The translations under genes and the position numbers were made by a program. The notes beneath the pieces are model-generated. The model saw only the letters and a program-made list of their open reading frames with translations. It searched no databases and was not told the DNA's origin. DNA of 64,000 bases, taken from CAZUAQ01 sp964618455 (lineage in GTDB: Bacteria; Planctomycetota; Phycisphaerae; UBA1845; PWPN01). The DNA lies in NCBI GenBank assembly GCA_964618455.1, contig CAZUAQ010000003.1:111252-175251 (forward strand), in the 5' to 3' direction. Below are positions 44,134 through 53,106 of this stretch, piece by piece. Positions within the stretch are counted from its first letter, which is position 1. Each line of letters opens with the position of its first letter.

Positions 44134-47100
44134 ATGCGCGATCATCGATGGAGTAGGGGATGGCGTGTTCTCAGTCCGTCCGCCATGGCGGCATTGTCCG
44201 TTTGGGCCGCCGCTCCGACCAACGCGCAGACGCGTTCTCCCGTTGACCTCGTCACCGCGCAATCACATGCCCATCTCGGGGGATCCATCATCGAGAACCG
44301 GCCTCTCCGACAGAGACGCCTGGAGTGGGATGCGCAGGCATTTTCTCAATCGATCCCGGATAAGCTTCCCGCCACAGTCGGCGTTCGCCTTTTCTCCGAT
44401 GTCCGGCTGGAGATGAACTTCACCGAAATGGTGCCGATCGCCGGCGGATGTGCCTGGTGGGGGCATGTGGCCGATCATCCGGGCAGCGCGGTGACGTTGA
44501 CGCGACGCGAGGGTCGCATTTCCGCGGTGATCCACCTGCCCGGCCGCCCGACGTACGAAATCCTTACTGCGGCTCAGGGCGACGTGGTCGTGAATGCTTG
44601 GCGCTCCGAAGCACGCCTGGCGTGTGGCGGGCAGCCCGATCCTCATCGCGGAGGCGGGTTCGAGGCCCTTGGCCACCGAATCGCCAAGAAAGCACGCGCC
44701 GGGGCATCCCCCCAGGCCTTTTCCACCGGGTCGACCACCGGCGGATGCGCGTGCGACGACGGCTCGGTGATTGATCTTCTCGTGGTCTATACGGAAGACG
44801 CCCGCATCGCCGCCGGGGGAACGACGCTGATCGAGGACAAGATCGCGCTCGCCGTCGCTGACACCAATGCCGCCTACACGCGAAGTCTGATCAACACGTC
44901 CGTGCGCCTGGTTCACACGGCGGAGATCAGCTACACCGAAAGCGGTGCGGGCAACATCGACGGTCCGCGACTCGTCGCGACCGAGGACGGGTATCTCGAC
45001 GACGTTCATCCGCTGCGCGATCAGTACGGTGCGGACTGTGTCAGCCTGTGGGTCGAGCAGTTCGATGCAGGCGGTATCGGTTACTTTCCACATCCGTCGC
45101 TGACCGGCACGGGGGCCAGCGGTTTCAACATCGTGCGGCAGGATCAGGCGCCGTTCCTGGTGCTTGCCCATGAGCTGGGCCACAATCTCTACTGCGAGCA
45201 CGACCGCGACAATCTCGGCACCGCGCCCCCGTTCGCCGCATACTCCTACGGCTATCGCGAACCCGGCGGGGCGTGGCGCACGATCATGGCCTATCCGCCG
45301 GGTGCGCTGATTCCCTACTTCGCGAATCCGAACGTGAACTGGCCCGGTCCGGTTCCGCCGAACCCCGGTCCGACAGGCGTTCCGGATACCGAGCCCGAGC
45401 CGTCGGACATCGCCTTGACCATCAACCAGCTTCGCCATGCCGTGGCCAATTTCCGACCCACCGCCATTACGGGATTGCCGTCGCGGTTGTACGTGGCTGC
45501 CGGTGCGGCTCCGGGTGGCGACGGCACGAGTTGGGGCACGGCCATCCAGGATCTTCAGCAAGCGTTGTGTAAGGCGGCGGGCTCGAACGGTGACGTGACC
45601 GAGATCTGGGTCAAGCAGGGCACGTACAAGCCCGATTGCGGCACGGGCGATCGCGCCGCCACGTTCTGCCTGATCGACGGCGTGACGCTCTACGGCGGAT
45701 TCCTGGGCAACGAGACGCTTCTGTCGCAGCGGGATCCTGTGTCGTACATCACGACGCTTTCCGGCGACATCGGTACCGTCGGCGATGATACCGACAACAG
45801 CTATCACGTCGTGACCGGCTCGGGCAAGTCCGCCACGGCAATACTCGACGGGTTCACCATCACCGCCGGTTACGCGGACGGAACCGGCGCTGATTCCGGA
45901 GGCGGTGGTTTGCTGGTCTACGACGGCGGCAGCCCGACGATTCGTAAATGCACGTTCGTCTTCAACTCCGGCGTGCTGTCCGGCGGCGCGGTGTACAACT
46001 ACGTCGGCGCGAACCCCACGTTCGAGGATTGCACCTTCCTCAACAACACCTGCATCGGCGCCGACTGGCCCGCCGGCGGTGGAGGCGTGTACAGCTACAA
46101 CGGGTGCAATCCGGTTTTCCTCTCGTGCCGGTTCGAGTCGAACCACGGCAACCTCGGCGCGGGCATGGCGTGTCTCTTCGACAGCGATCCCATGCTGATC
46201 GATACGACCTTCATCACCAACAGCGCCGACGGCAACGATGCGCAGGGCGGCGGTTTGTACACGTACTCCGGAAGCGATCCGTTTCTTGTGGGCTGCAAGT
46301 TTGAGAATAACAACGCGCTGGTCGGCGGCGGAATGGCCAACTTGTTCGACGGGCTGCCGCGACTGATCGGCTGCGAGTTTCGCGGCGGTTTCGGACCGGC
46401 GAACAACCAGGGCGCGGGCATGTACAATTACTCGTACACGCATGCGGAACTTGATCAGTGCCTGTTCATCGACAACACGGCAGCTGCCGGCGGCGGCATG
46501 CTGAACATCTTTGATTGCGAGCCGACGGTCACCAATACGCGCTTCCTGAACAACTCCGCCGTCCCGGATGGCGGCGCGGTCTACAACAGTTCCAACAGCC
46601 ACGGCACATTCGCGAATTGCGAGTTCGGCGGCAACTCGGCCAGCTTCGGTGGCGCGATGATCCTGCTGTTCTCGAGCGAGCCGGAGATCATCAACTGTTC
46701 GCTGAACGGCAACATCGCCACTTCCGCAGGGGGCGGGATCTACAGTTACCAGAGTTCACCGACATTGGCCAATACGTTGCTGTGGGGGAATGCGGTCGGC
46801 GGCAGCATGAACCAGGCGGCGCAGTTGACCGGCTCCGGAACCACGCCGCAGGTCGCGTATTGTTCGATCCAGGGCGGCGCGGCCGGACTGGGCGGCGTGG
46901 GCAACGACGGGCTCGACCCGTTGTGGATCGATCCCGACGGTGCGGATAACGTGATCGGCACGCTGGACGATGATGTCCGGTTGGGTGGGTCGTCGCCCGC
47001 CATCAACAGCGGCGACAATTCCTGGATACCAGTGAGCGTGACATCCGATCTCGATGGCGGGCCGCGCATCCTGAACACGATTGTCGATCGCGGCGCTGTT

Positions 47101-47331
47101 GAAGTCGTCCCCGCCATACTCGGCGATGACGACGGAGATGGGGATGTCGACGGTAACGACGTGGCGGCGTGGCTGAATTGCGCCTCGCAGGATTACGTGC
47201 CTCATCCGCCCGGCTGCGGCGCGAGCGATTTCGATGCCGATGGCGACGCCGATCAGAAGGACTTTGCCAGACTGCAACGCTGTCTCAGCGGTGAGAACAT
47301 TCCCGCCGCAGGGAGTTGCATCCTGCCGTAA
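44134..47331 (+). CDS. Secreted metalloprotease with beta-helix and dockerin-like C-terminus
   Basis: A 1065-residue multidomain exported protein. Signal peptide residues about 1-31. Residues about 205-445 form a reprolysin-like (metzincin) peptidase: HELGHNLYCEHD has H346, E347, H350 and H356 in the HExxHxxxxxH order, with a Met-turn TIMAYPPG at M385. Residues about 465-950 are a parallel beta-helix of Asn/Gly-rich polymorphic repeats (GGGGLLVYDGGSPTIRKC; GGAVYNYVGANPTFEDC; GAGMYNYSYTHAELDQC), ending in a choice-of-anchor Q-like SPAINSGDNSW and DRGAVEV. The last 70 residues hold two dockerin-like EF-hands (DDDGDGDVDGNDVAAWLNC; DFDADGDADQKDFARLQRC). Start ATG 44134 or GTG 44125. Confidence 0.88.
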   Translation: MRDHRWSRGWRVLSPSAMAALSVWAAAPTNAQTRSPVDLVTAQSHAHLGGSIIENRPLRQRRLEWDAQAFSQSIPDKLPATVGVRLFSDVRLEMNFTEMVPIAGGCAWWGHVADHPGSAVTLTRREGRISAVIHLPGRPTYEILTAAQGDVVVNAWRSEARLACGGQPDPHRGGGFEALGHRIAKKARAGASPQAFSTGSTTGGCACDDGSVIDLLVVYTEDARIAAGGTTLIEDKIALAVADTNAAYTRSLINTSVRLVHTAEISYTESGAGNIDGPRLVATEDGYLDDVHPLRDQYGADCVSLWVEQFDAGGIGYFPHPSLTGTGASGFNIVRQDQAPFLVLAHELGHNLYCEHDRDNLGTAPPFAAYSYGYREPGGAWRTIMAYPPGALIPYFANPNVNWPGPVPPNPGPTGVPDTEPEPSDIALTINQLRHAVANFRPTAITGLPSRLYVAAGAAPGGDGTSWGTAIQDLQQALCKAAGSNGDVTEIWVKQGTYKPDCGTGDRAATFCLIDGVTLYGGFLGNETLLSQRDPVSYITTLSGDIGTVGDDTDNSYHVVTGSGKSATAILDGFTITAGYADGTGADSGGGGLLVYDGGSPTIRKCTFVFNSGVLSGGAVYNYVGANPTFEDCTFLNNTCIGADWPAGGGGVYSYNGCNPVFLSCRFESNHGNLGAGMACLFDSDPMLIDTTFITNSADGNDAQGGGLYTYSGSDPFLVGCKFENNNALVGGGMANLFDGLPRLIGCEFRGGFGPANNQGAGMYNYSYTHAELDQCLFIDNTAAAGGGMLNIFDCEPTVTNTRFLNNSAVPDGGAVYNSSNSHGTFANCEFGGNSASFGGAMILLFSSEPEIINCSLNGNIATSAGGGIYSYQSSPTLANTLLWGNAVGGSMNQAAQLTGSGTTPQVAYCSIQGGAAGLGGVGNDGLDPLWIDPDGADNVIGTLDDDVRLGGSSPAINSGDNSWIPVSVTSDLDGGPRILNTIVDRGAVEVVPAILGDDDGDGDVDGNDVAAWLNCASQDYVPHPPGCGASDFDADGDADQKDFARLQRCLSGENIPAAGSCILP

Positions 47332-47352
47332 GAGTGTGTGCGCGCGAGAATC

Positions 47353-49170
47353 TCACCCCTTGGCCGCCCGCGCGGCGCGCTTGCGATCCGATTCGCTCAA
47401 CAGCCGCTTGCGAAGTCGGACCGCATCGGGCGTGATCTCGACCAGCTCGTCATCCTCGATGAACTCCAGCGCCATCTCCAGCGTCAGGTGCCGCGGTGGC
47501 TTGAGCACCACGGTCTTGTCCGCGCTGGCGGCACGGATGTTGGTCATTTTCTTCGCCCGGCAGACATTCACTTCGATGTCGTTGTCGCGGCAGTGCTCCC
47601 CGACGATCTGGCCCACGTACACCTGATCCCCCGGTTTGACGAAGAACGCGCCCCGGTCCGCCAGACCTTCCACCGCGTACCCGGTGACCTGCCCGGCATC
47701 GCTGGCGACCATCACGCCCAGCGAGCGGCCGGGGATGCTACCGCGCAGGAATTCGTACTCGTAGAAGTTGTGGTGCACGATGGCGGTGCCGTTCGTGGCG
47801 GTCAGCAGGCGATTGCGCAGGCCGATCAGCCCGCGCGCGGGAATCGTGAACTCCATGTGCGAGTAATCGCCCCGCGTGTCCATTTTCGTGCAGATGCCGC
47901 GCCGCCCGCCGAGAAGTTCCATCACCGGTCCGACGTGTTCGGCCGGCACCTCGATCACGCACAGCTCGATCGGTTCGGTCTTCTTACCGTCCAACTCGCG
48001 GAAAATCACCTTCGGCTTGCCGACCGCCATTTCATACCCTTCGCGCCGCATCGTCTCGATCAACACCGACAGGTGCAGCATGCCGCGACCGGAGACGTGA
48101 AACTCCTCGGGCGTCAGCCCCGGCTCGACGCGCAACGCCACATTGTGCTGCAGCTCGCGCTCGAGGCGGTCGCGCAGGTGCCGGCTGGTGAGGTAATCTC
48201 CCGACTGCCCGACGAAGGGCGAGTCGTTGACGCGGAAGGTCATGTGCAGCGTCGGTTCGTCGATGGTGATGATCGACAGCGGTTCGGGATGCTCGACGTC
48301 CGCCACCGTGTTGCCGATGTCCGCGCTCTCCAGGCCGACGACCGCGCAGATTTCCCCGGCGGGGACGTGATCCGTCTTCACCCGCTCGAAGCCGTCGAAG
48401 ACCATCAGCTCGCCGATGCGCTCGTTCTTCTGCGTGCCGTCACGATGAAGCACCGTCACTTCCTGTGCCGCGCGGAGCGTTCCGCGGTACACGCGCCCGA
48501 TGCCGATGCGTCCGACGTAGTCGCTGTAATCCAGCGTAGTGATGAGCATCTGCGTCGGGCCGTCGGGATCCACATCCGGCGGGGGAACGTGATCGATGAT
48601 CGCCTGGAAGAGCGCCTCGACGTTGCCGGGCCGACCCTTGGGATCCAGCGAGGCGTGTCCCTGTGTCGCCGAAGCGTACACCGTTGGAAACTCCAGCGCG
48701 TCTTCGTCCGCGCCGAGTTCGATGAACAGATCGAGCACCTCGTCATGCACATCCGCCGGCCGCGCGTCAGGGCGGTCGATCTTGTTGACGACGACGAGCG
48801 GACGCAGGCCGTAGTCGAACGCCTTGCGGAGCACGAAGCGCGTCTGCGGCATCGGCCCCTCGAAAGCGTCGACGAGCAGCAGAGCCCCGTCCGCCATTTT
48901 CAGCACGCGCTCGACCTCACCACCGAAGTCCGCGTGACCCGGCGTATCGATGAGGTTGATCTTAGTGTCCTTGTAGCGAATGGCGATGTTCTTCGCGAGG
49001 ATGGTGATCCCGCGTTCCTTTTCCTGGTCGTTCGAGTCGAGGATCCGCTCGCCCTTGAGCTGCCCTTCGCGAAACTGACCGCACTGCTTGAGCATCTGGT
49101 CGACCAGCGTCGTCTTGCCGTGGTCGACATGGGCGATGATGGCGACATTCCGTACATCTTTGAGTATCAC
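47353..49170 (-). CDS. typA: Translational GTPase TypA/BipA
   Basis: A 605-residue ribosome-binding GTPase of the EF-G group, involved in stress and cold adaptation and in 50S assembly. G1 AHVDHGKTTLVDQM, G2 KERGITI, G3 DTPGHADFGGEVER, G4 NKIDRPDARP; the C-terminal TypA-specific part is present (EFTIPARGLIGLRNRLLTATNGTAIVHHNFYEYE, LEFIEDDELVEITPDAVRLRKR). Length fits. It diverges from mutL. The minus-strand TATAAT at 49301-49306 could be its -10, shared with the mutL promoter zone. Confidence 0.97.
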   Translation of the reverse strand: MILKDVRNVAIIAHVDHGKTTLVDQMLKQCGQFREGQLKGERILDSNDQEKERGITILAKNIAIRYKDTKINLIDTPGHADFGGEVERVLKMADGALLLVDAFEGPMPQTRFVLRKAFDYGLRPLVVVNKIDRPDARPADVHDEVLDLFIELGADEDALEFPTVYASATQGHASLDPKGRPGNVEALFQAIIDHVPPPDVDPDGPTQMLITTLDYSDYVGRIGIGRVYRGTLRAAQEVTVLHRDGTQKNERIGELMVFDGFERVKTDHVPAGEICAVVGLESADIGNTVADVEHPEPLSIITIDEPTLHMTFRVNDSPFVGQSGDYLTSRHLRDRLERELQHNVALRVEPGLTPEEFHVSGRGMLHLSVLIETMRREGYEMAVGKPKVIFRELDGKKTEPIELCVIEVPAEHVGPVMELLGGRRGICTKMDTRGDYSHMEFTIPARGLIGLRNRLLTATNGTAIVHHNFYEYEFLRGSIPGRSLGVMVASDAGQVTGYAVEGLADRGAFFVKPGDQVYVGQIVGEHCRDNDIEVNVCRAKKMTNIRAASADKTVVLKPPRHLTLEMALEFIEDDELVEITPDAVRLRKRLLSESDRKRAARAAKG

Positions 49171-49278
49171 GTTGATGGTCCTCGCGGCGGAGACGTTGCC
49201 TACTCGCTCCGCCGATCGTCTTCTGACACGTCACGTACACAATTCACAGGGGAGTTCGATCCCGGCATCAGGGGTGGT

Positions 49279-49308
49279 TTGACCCGCGCGGCCGGCGCGA
49301 ATTATACT
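49279..49308 (+). promoter_or_regulatory. mutL promoter (overlapping typA -10)
   Basis: TTGACC (49279-49284), 18-bp spacer, TATACT (49303-49308). The same bases read on the other strand give TATAAT (49306-49301), a plausible -10 for typA, so the two divergent promoters overlap and may compete. Confidence 0.6.
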
Positions 49309-49371
49309 CCAATCGGCGTCGCGGGACACCGTCGCCACCGGATGCACGCTGCAAGGAAGCCAGGCGAACCC

Positions 49372-51291
49372 ATGTCGCGGATTCACGTTCTCTCCGATCT
49401 GCTGGTCAACAAAATCGCCGCCGGGGAAGTCATCGAGCGCCCCTCCAGCGTCGTCAAGGAACTGGTCGAGAACAGCCTCGACGCCGGCGCCTCCCGCATC
49501 GAGGTCCATATCGAGCAGGGCGGCCGCAAGCTCATCCGCGTCGTCGATGACGGGGCCGGGATGTCCGCCGAGGACCTCCAGCTCTGCGTTCACCCCCATG
49601 CCACCAGCAAAATCAATCACGAGGACGACCTCTTCAAAATCGCCACCATGGGCTTCCGCGGCGAAGCGTTACCGAGCATCGGCTCGGTTGCCCAGCTCAA
49701 GATCACCTCGCGCCCGCGCGATGCCGATGCCGCCCATGCCATTCGCGTCGTCGGCAGCCGCATCGAGCCGCCGGAGGTCACGCACGCCGCTCCCGGTACG
49801 AGCGTCGAGGTGCGTGAGCTCTTCTTCAACGTGCCCGCCCGGCAGAAGTTCCTCCGCACCCCCCAGACCGAGATGGGCCACATTACCGAGCAGCTCGCCC
49901 GCATGGCGCTGGTCTATCCCGAAGTCGGCTTCAAGCTGGTCCACAACGGTCGTGCCGTGCACGATCTCCACGCCACCGAATCCATGCACCGGCGCATTAC
50001 CGAATTCTACGGCCGGGAGATCGCCGAACAGTTGATGCACGTCGATCGCGACGAGCACGGCTTCAAGATTCACGGCTACATCGGCTATCCCGCCGCCGGC
50101 CGCACCAACACCAAGTGGCAGTATCTTTTTCTCAACAAGCGGTTCATCCGCGACCGATTCGTCGGCCATGCGATGCGTGAAGCGTACCGCGGCCTCATCG
50201 ATCCCCACCGCCATCCGGTGGCGTTCCTGGCCATGGAGATCGATCCGCAGGAGGTCGACGTCAACGTCCATCCCACCAAGGTCGAGGTGCGATGGAAGGA
50301 CTCCGGCAAGGTCTACTCGCAGGTGCTCTCCTGTCTTCGCGAACGTCTGCTGCAGACCGACCTGACGCCGGATCTGTCAACCGATCGCGCGTCGGAGGAT
50401 GATGGCGATGCGGAGGCTTCGGATGCCGAAGGTTCGCTCGGCGAGCGGCAGCAGCGCATCCGCGAGTCGATCGCCGACTTCTTCAAGAACGCCAGGCCCG
50501 TGGTCGGCGGCGGAGCGGGAGAGGGATCTTCACCAGGTGGCAGTGGTGGCGCGGCGGGCCTGCCGTATCGCGGCGCGGCGTCGAGCACCGCCTATCGTTC
50601 ATCGCCGTGGGAGGGGTTGCCGGCCTCCGGCGGACCGTCGGACGAGGCGTCGGCTTCATCGATACCCATGCAGCCGCAGGAACGCGTGCCCTCCGATGCC
50701 GATCTCGCCGCCCTCGCTGAAAGCGGCCAGGTGCTCCAGGTTCATCGCAGCTACCTCGTGGCGGAGACGGAAGACGGATTGGTCATCATCGATCAGCACG
50801 CCCTTCACGAGCGGATCATGTTCGAGACTCTCGCCGCACAGATCCGCAGCGGCCCGCTCGAGTCGCAGCGGTTGCTTCTGCCGGAGTCCATGGACGTCAC
50901 ACCGGATCAGTTGGAGGTTATCGAGACGCACGGCGAAACGCTCAAGCTCATGGGCTTCGAACTGACGCCGTTCGGCCCCAACGCCATCGGCGTTCACGCG
51001 GTGCCGTCACTGCTGAAGGCGGATCGTGTGCATGACTTTCTGCGGGATCTGCTGGACCGCCTGGCGGAGCAGTCCGGCGAGGTCACGCAGGAGATGGTGA
51101 CCAACGACCTGATCAGCATGATGGCGTGCAAGGCGGCGGTGAAGGCGGGCGATTCGTTGACGCAAGAAGAGATCCAGGCACTGCTGGCGAGACGGCAGGA
51201 AGTCGAGCGCTCGAGCAACTGTCCCCACGGCCGCCCCACGTCGCTTCGGCTGACGCTCCGCGACCTCGAAAAGCAGTTCAAACGCACCTGA
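49372..51291 (+). CDS. mutL: DNA mismatch repair protein MutL (endonuclease type)
   Basis: A 639-residue MutL. N-terminal GHKL ATPase: MSRIHVLSDLLVNKIAAGEVIERPSSVVKELVENSLDAGA, DDGAGM, ATSKI, TMGFRGEALPSI. Transducer region to about 335 (VDVNVHPTKVEVRW). A Gly/Ser/Asp-rich linker covers about residues 345-435. The C-terminal dimerisation/nuclease domain keeps the endonuclease motifs DQHALHERIMFE, ACKAAVKAGDSL and CPHGRPT, so it is probably a nicking MutL as in organisms without MutH. ATG 49372 has AAGGAAG upstream; an in-frame ATG at 49342 is possible. Confidence 0.96.
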   Translation: MSRIHVLSDLLVNKIAAGEVIERPSSVVKELVENSLDAGASRIEVHIEQGGRKLIRVVDDGAGMSAEDLQLCVHPHATSKINHEDDLFKIATMGFRGEALPSIGSVAQLKITSRPRDADAAHAIRVVGSRIEPPEVTHAAPGTSVEVRELFFNVPARQKFLRTPQTEMGHITEQLARMALVYPEVGFKLVHNGRAVHDLHATESMHRRITEFYGREIAEQLMHVDRDEHGFKIHGYIGYPAAGRTNTKWQYLFLNKRFIRDRFVGHAMREAYRGLIDPHRHPVAFLAMEIDPQEVDVNVHPTKVEVRWKDSGKVYSQVLSCLRERLLQTDLTPDLSTDRASEDDGDAEASDAEGSLGERQQRIRESIADFFKNARPVVGGGAGEGSSPGGSGGAAGLPYRGAASSTAYRSSPWEGLPASGGPSDEASASSIPMQPQERVPSDADLAALAESGQVLQVHRSYLVAETEDGLVIIDQHALHERIMFETLAAQIRSGPLESQRLLLPESMDVTPDQLEVIETHGETLKLMGFELTPFGPNAIGVHAVPSLLKADRVHDFLRDLLDRLAEQSGEVTQEMVTNDLISMMACKAAVKAGDSLTQEEIQALLARRQEVERSSNCPHGRPTSLRLTLRDLEKQFKRT

Positions 51292-51336
51292 GCCTAACGC
51301 GTTTGCATCTCCCAGGATCGTTCGTGCAGGGCGCCA

Positions 51337-51442
51337 GGGACTGTCCCCGTTTGGGGCAATCCGTCACCGACGCGGGTTCAAACAAGGACATTTCGTTTCC
51401 GACATGCATCAAGGTCGTGAACCGCCAAACGGGGACCGTCCC
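51337..51442. repeat. Inverted pair of REP-like palindromes
   Basis: GGGACTGTCCCCGTTTGG (51337-51354) is repeated in reverse as CCAAACGGGGACCGTCCC (51425-51442), 17 of 18 positions matching, with about 70 bp between. Each unit holds its own small palindrome (GGGAC-x-GTCCC) and a CGTTTGG tail, as in REP units mobilised by RAYT transposases. A degenerate third copy is at 40003-40027. No transposase gene is in the window. Confidence 0.6.
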
Positions 51443-51452
51443 TTTCCCCCTC

Positions 51453-52553
51453 TCACTTTCCCACCGTCGTCGGTGCCGGCATGTCGGGCCACAAGCGCAG
51501 GTCGTCGTACCACACCGTACCCGCCTCGTCCCAGTGTCCGCTCAGGATGACGATCCCGCGCGATGCCCCCGGCGGCGCTGTTCCGGTGATCTCGATGCGA
51601 CGCCAATCGTGATTGAGCAACGGCTTTCCCTCGTCATTCAGGATCCTGTCGTTCTTCAGCGGCTCGCCGATCGGCGTTCCGTGTATCCGTGCCGCCCACA
51701 GCCCGAGCGTGTACCACCCCGCCGGGTTGCGGATGCCCTCTGACTTGACGTACCCGCTCAGCACGTAGCGCTTTCCCGGTACGATCAAACCCGGCGCTTC
51801 CGGTGTGAATTGCTGAATGGCATAGTTCGACCAGTCGGGTGGATGGGCGATGCGCTGCGCGAAGCGTCCCGTATGAAACACCTTTTCATCAACGGCGTGC
51901 ACCTTCGGCGCCGCGTCTCCGCGGTTGATCTCCCAGCCCCAGCCCACGCCTTCGAAACGTCCAGGCGTCTCGATCTCGAAGTGCCCATTGACCAGCAGGT
52001 TCCGCTCGACGTACTCCCCCTCGACATCGCGCGGCCGCCGACGCCACGTCTCGACCAGCGGCTCCGGATAGCGCATCTGCAGACGCAGCAGCGCGTGACG
52101 CCACCTTGCTTTCGTGTGGGCGTGCCGCTTCTTACGCTCCGCCGTCGCCGCGCCCCAGTCCGTCTGCACGATCGACAGCATCGTCAGGTGCCCGTCTAAT
52201 CCGCGCACCTGAATCCGCAGCATCGTCGCCCCTTCCTCCGACCACTGCATCGCCAGGACGTCGGCCTCCCGGCGCGGCAGTCCGCCGAAGGTCCCGCTGA
52301 CCTCCTCGCCGTCGAAGAGGATCAAGCCGAACGACTTCTCGGCTTCCGGAGCCCACGCCTGGACGCGTTTGGCGAACCAGCCTTCCAGCCGCTGGGCGTC
52401 GGCGACCTCCCGCTTCACCGCCTCCACCGGCGCCTCGAGAATCGTGTGTAGCCGGATGTCGGGCAGCGCGTCGACCTCGTTCGCCGCCACCGGGCCGGTT
52501 CCCGCCCACCAGAGGACGGTCAGAATGATCGTACAGGTCAGCTTCCGTGGCAT
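51453..52553 (-). CDS. Secreted protein with SRPBCC-like and carbohydrate-binding-like parts
   Basis: A 366-residue exported protein with a signal peptide (residues 1-24, ending GPVAA). Residues about 30-150 resemble the START/SRPBCC fold of AHSA1-type proteins (IRLHTILEAPVEAVKREVADAQRLEGWFA; then RGLDGHLTMLSIVQTDWG). Residues about 185-360 form a beta-sandwich with a family 4/9-like carbohydrate-binding look: VERNLLVNGHFEIETPGRFEGVGWGWEIN, GKRYVLSGYVKSEGI, ASRGIVILSGHWDEAGTVWYDDLRLWP. Function unknown. GAGGAG lies upstream of the start. Confidence 0.72.
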   Translation of the reverse strand: MPRKLTCTIILTVLWWAGTGPVAANEVDALPDIRLHTILEAPVEAVKREVADAQRLEGWFAKRVQAWAPEAEKSFGLILFDGEEVSGTFGGLPRREADVLAMQWSEEGATMLRIQVRGLDGHLTMLSIVQTDWGAATAERKKRHAHTKARWRHALLRLQMRYPEPLVETWRRRPRDVEGEYVERNLLVNGHFEIETPGRFEGVGWGWEINRGDAAPKVHAVDEKVFHTGRFAQRIAHPPDWSNYAIQQFTPEAPGLIVPGKRYVLSGYVKSEGIRNPAGWYTLGLWAARIHGTPIGEPLKNDRILNDEGKPLLNHDWRRIEITGTAPPGASRGIVILSGHWDEAGTVWYDDLRLWPDMPAPTTVGK

Positions 52554-52651
52554 GATGCATCCTCCTCGGCAGGGCTCGCGAAATCCATGTTCGAGCTCGC
52601 CTTGTCACAACCCGGTTGCCCCGGGCTCGCCGGCCCACTACCATAATCGAC

Positions 52652-52975
52652 ATGGGCCGAAACACACGAAGACGACTCCTGATTTCCACGGTTGCGGCGC
52701 TGCTCAGCCTGCAGGCGGTGCCGGCGGTCCATGCCTGCCCGAACTGTAAGGTGAACGTCGAGGACGCGTCCAAAGCCCCGGCCGATGCCGACGGCACGGA
52801 TTCCGGCGACACCTCGCCCCGGGCCAACATGGCGGCGGGCTACTACTACAGCATCCTCTTCATGATGCCCCTGCCGTTCATCCTGCTCTCCGGCCTGCTC
52901 GTCGTCATTCGTCGCCAGGCCCGGCGCGATGCCGCCCGCCACGCCGAGTGCTACGACCCCTCGTCCCGTCAGTAA
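52652..52975 (+). CDS. Small membrane protein with exported CPNCK motif
   Basis: A 107-residue protein: signal peptide ending in VHA, then ACPNCKVNVEDA (one CxxC), an acidic linker, a membrane span (about residues 62-85, YYYSILFMMPLPFILLSGLLVV) and a short basic tail. The exported CxxC suggests metal or thiol chemistry at the membrane surface, but I recognise no family. It diverges from the SRPBCC-like gene. Confidence 0.65.
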   Translation: MGRNTRRRLLISTVAALLSLQAVPAVHACPNCKVNVEDASKAPADADGTDSGDTSPRANMAAGYYYSILFMMPLPFILLSGLLVVIRRQARRDAARHAECYDPSSRQ

Positions 52976-53031
52976 CAACACTAATGAACGTTTATCCCTG
53001 AAGGCAATTGGATCGAGCGAATTCCGTGCGC

Positions 53032-53066
53032 AAAAAAAAACCGGCGAAGCACGCTTCGCCGGTTTT
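53032..53066 (-). terminator. Strong terminator (bidirectional) after the prepilin-like gene
   Basis: A 12-bp stem AAACCGGCGAAG / CTTCGCCGGTTT with a CACG loop. On the minus strand it is followed by nine T; on the plus strand by four T. It ends the prepilin-like gene and can also serve the small membrane gene from the other side. Confidence 0.9.
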
Positions 53067-53106
53067 GAAATGACATTCTACCGAGTAACACACAGAGCCG
53101 GAGACG

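Noticed and set aside
44263..46602. A 779-residue minus-strand open frame
   Set aside because: Antisense to the metalloprotease/beta-helix gene with no domain signature; the plus strand has a clear signal peptide, zinc site and repeats.
47338..49371. A 2-kb in-frame extension upstream of mutL
   Set aside because: It is antisense to typA, whose GTPase motifs are unambiguous; MutL proper begins at MSRIHVLSD with standard length.
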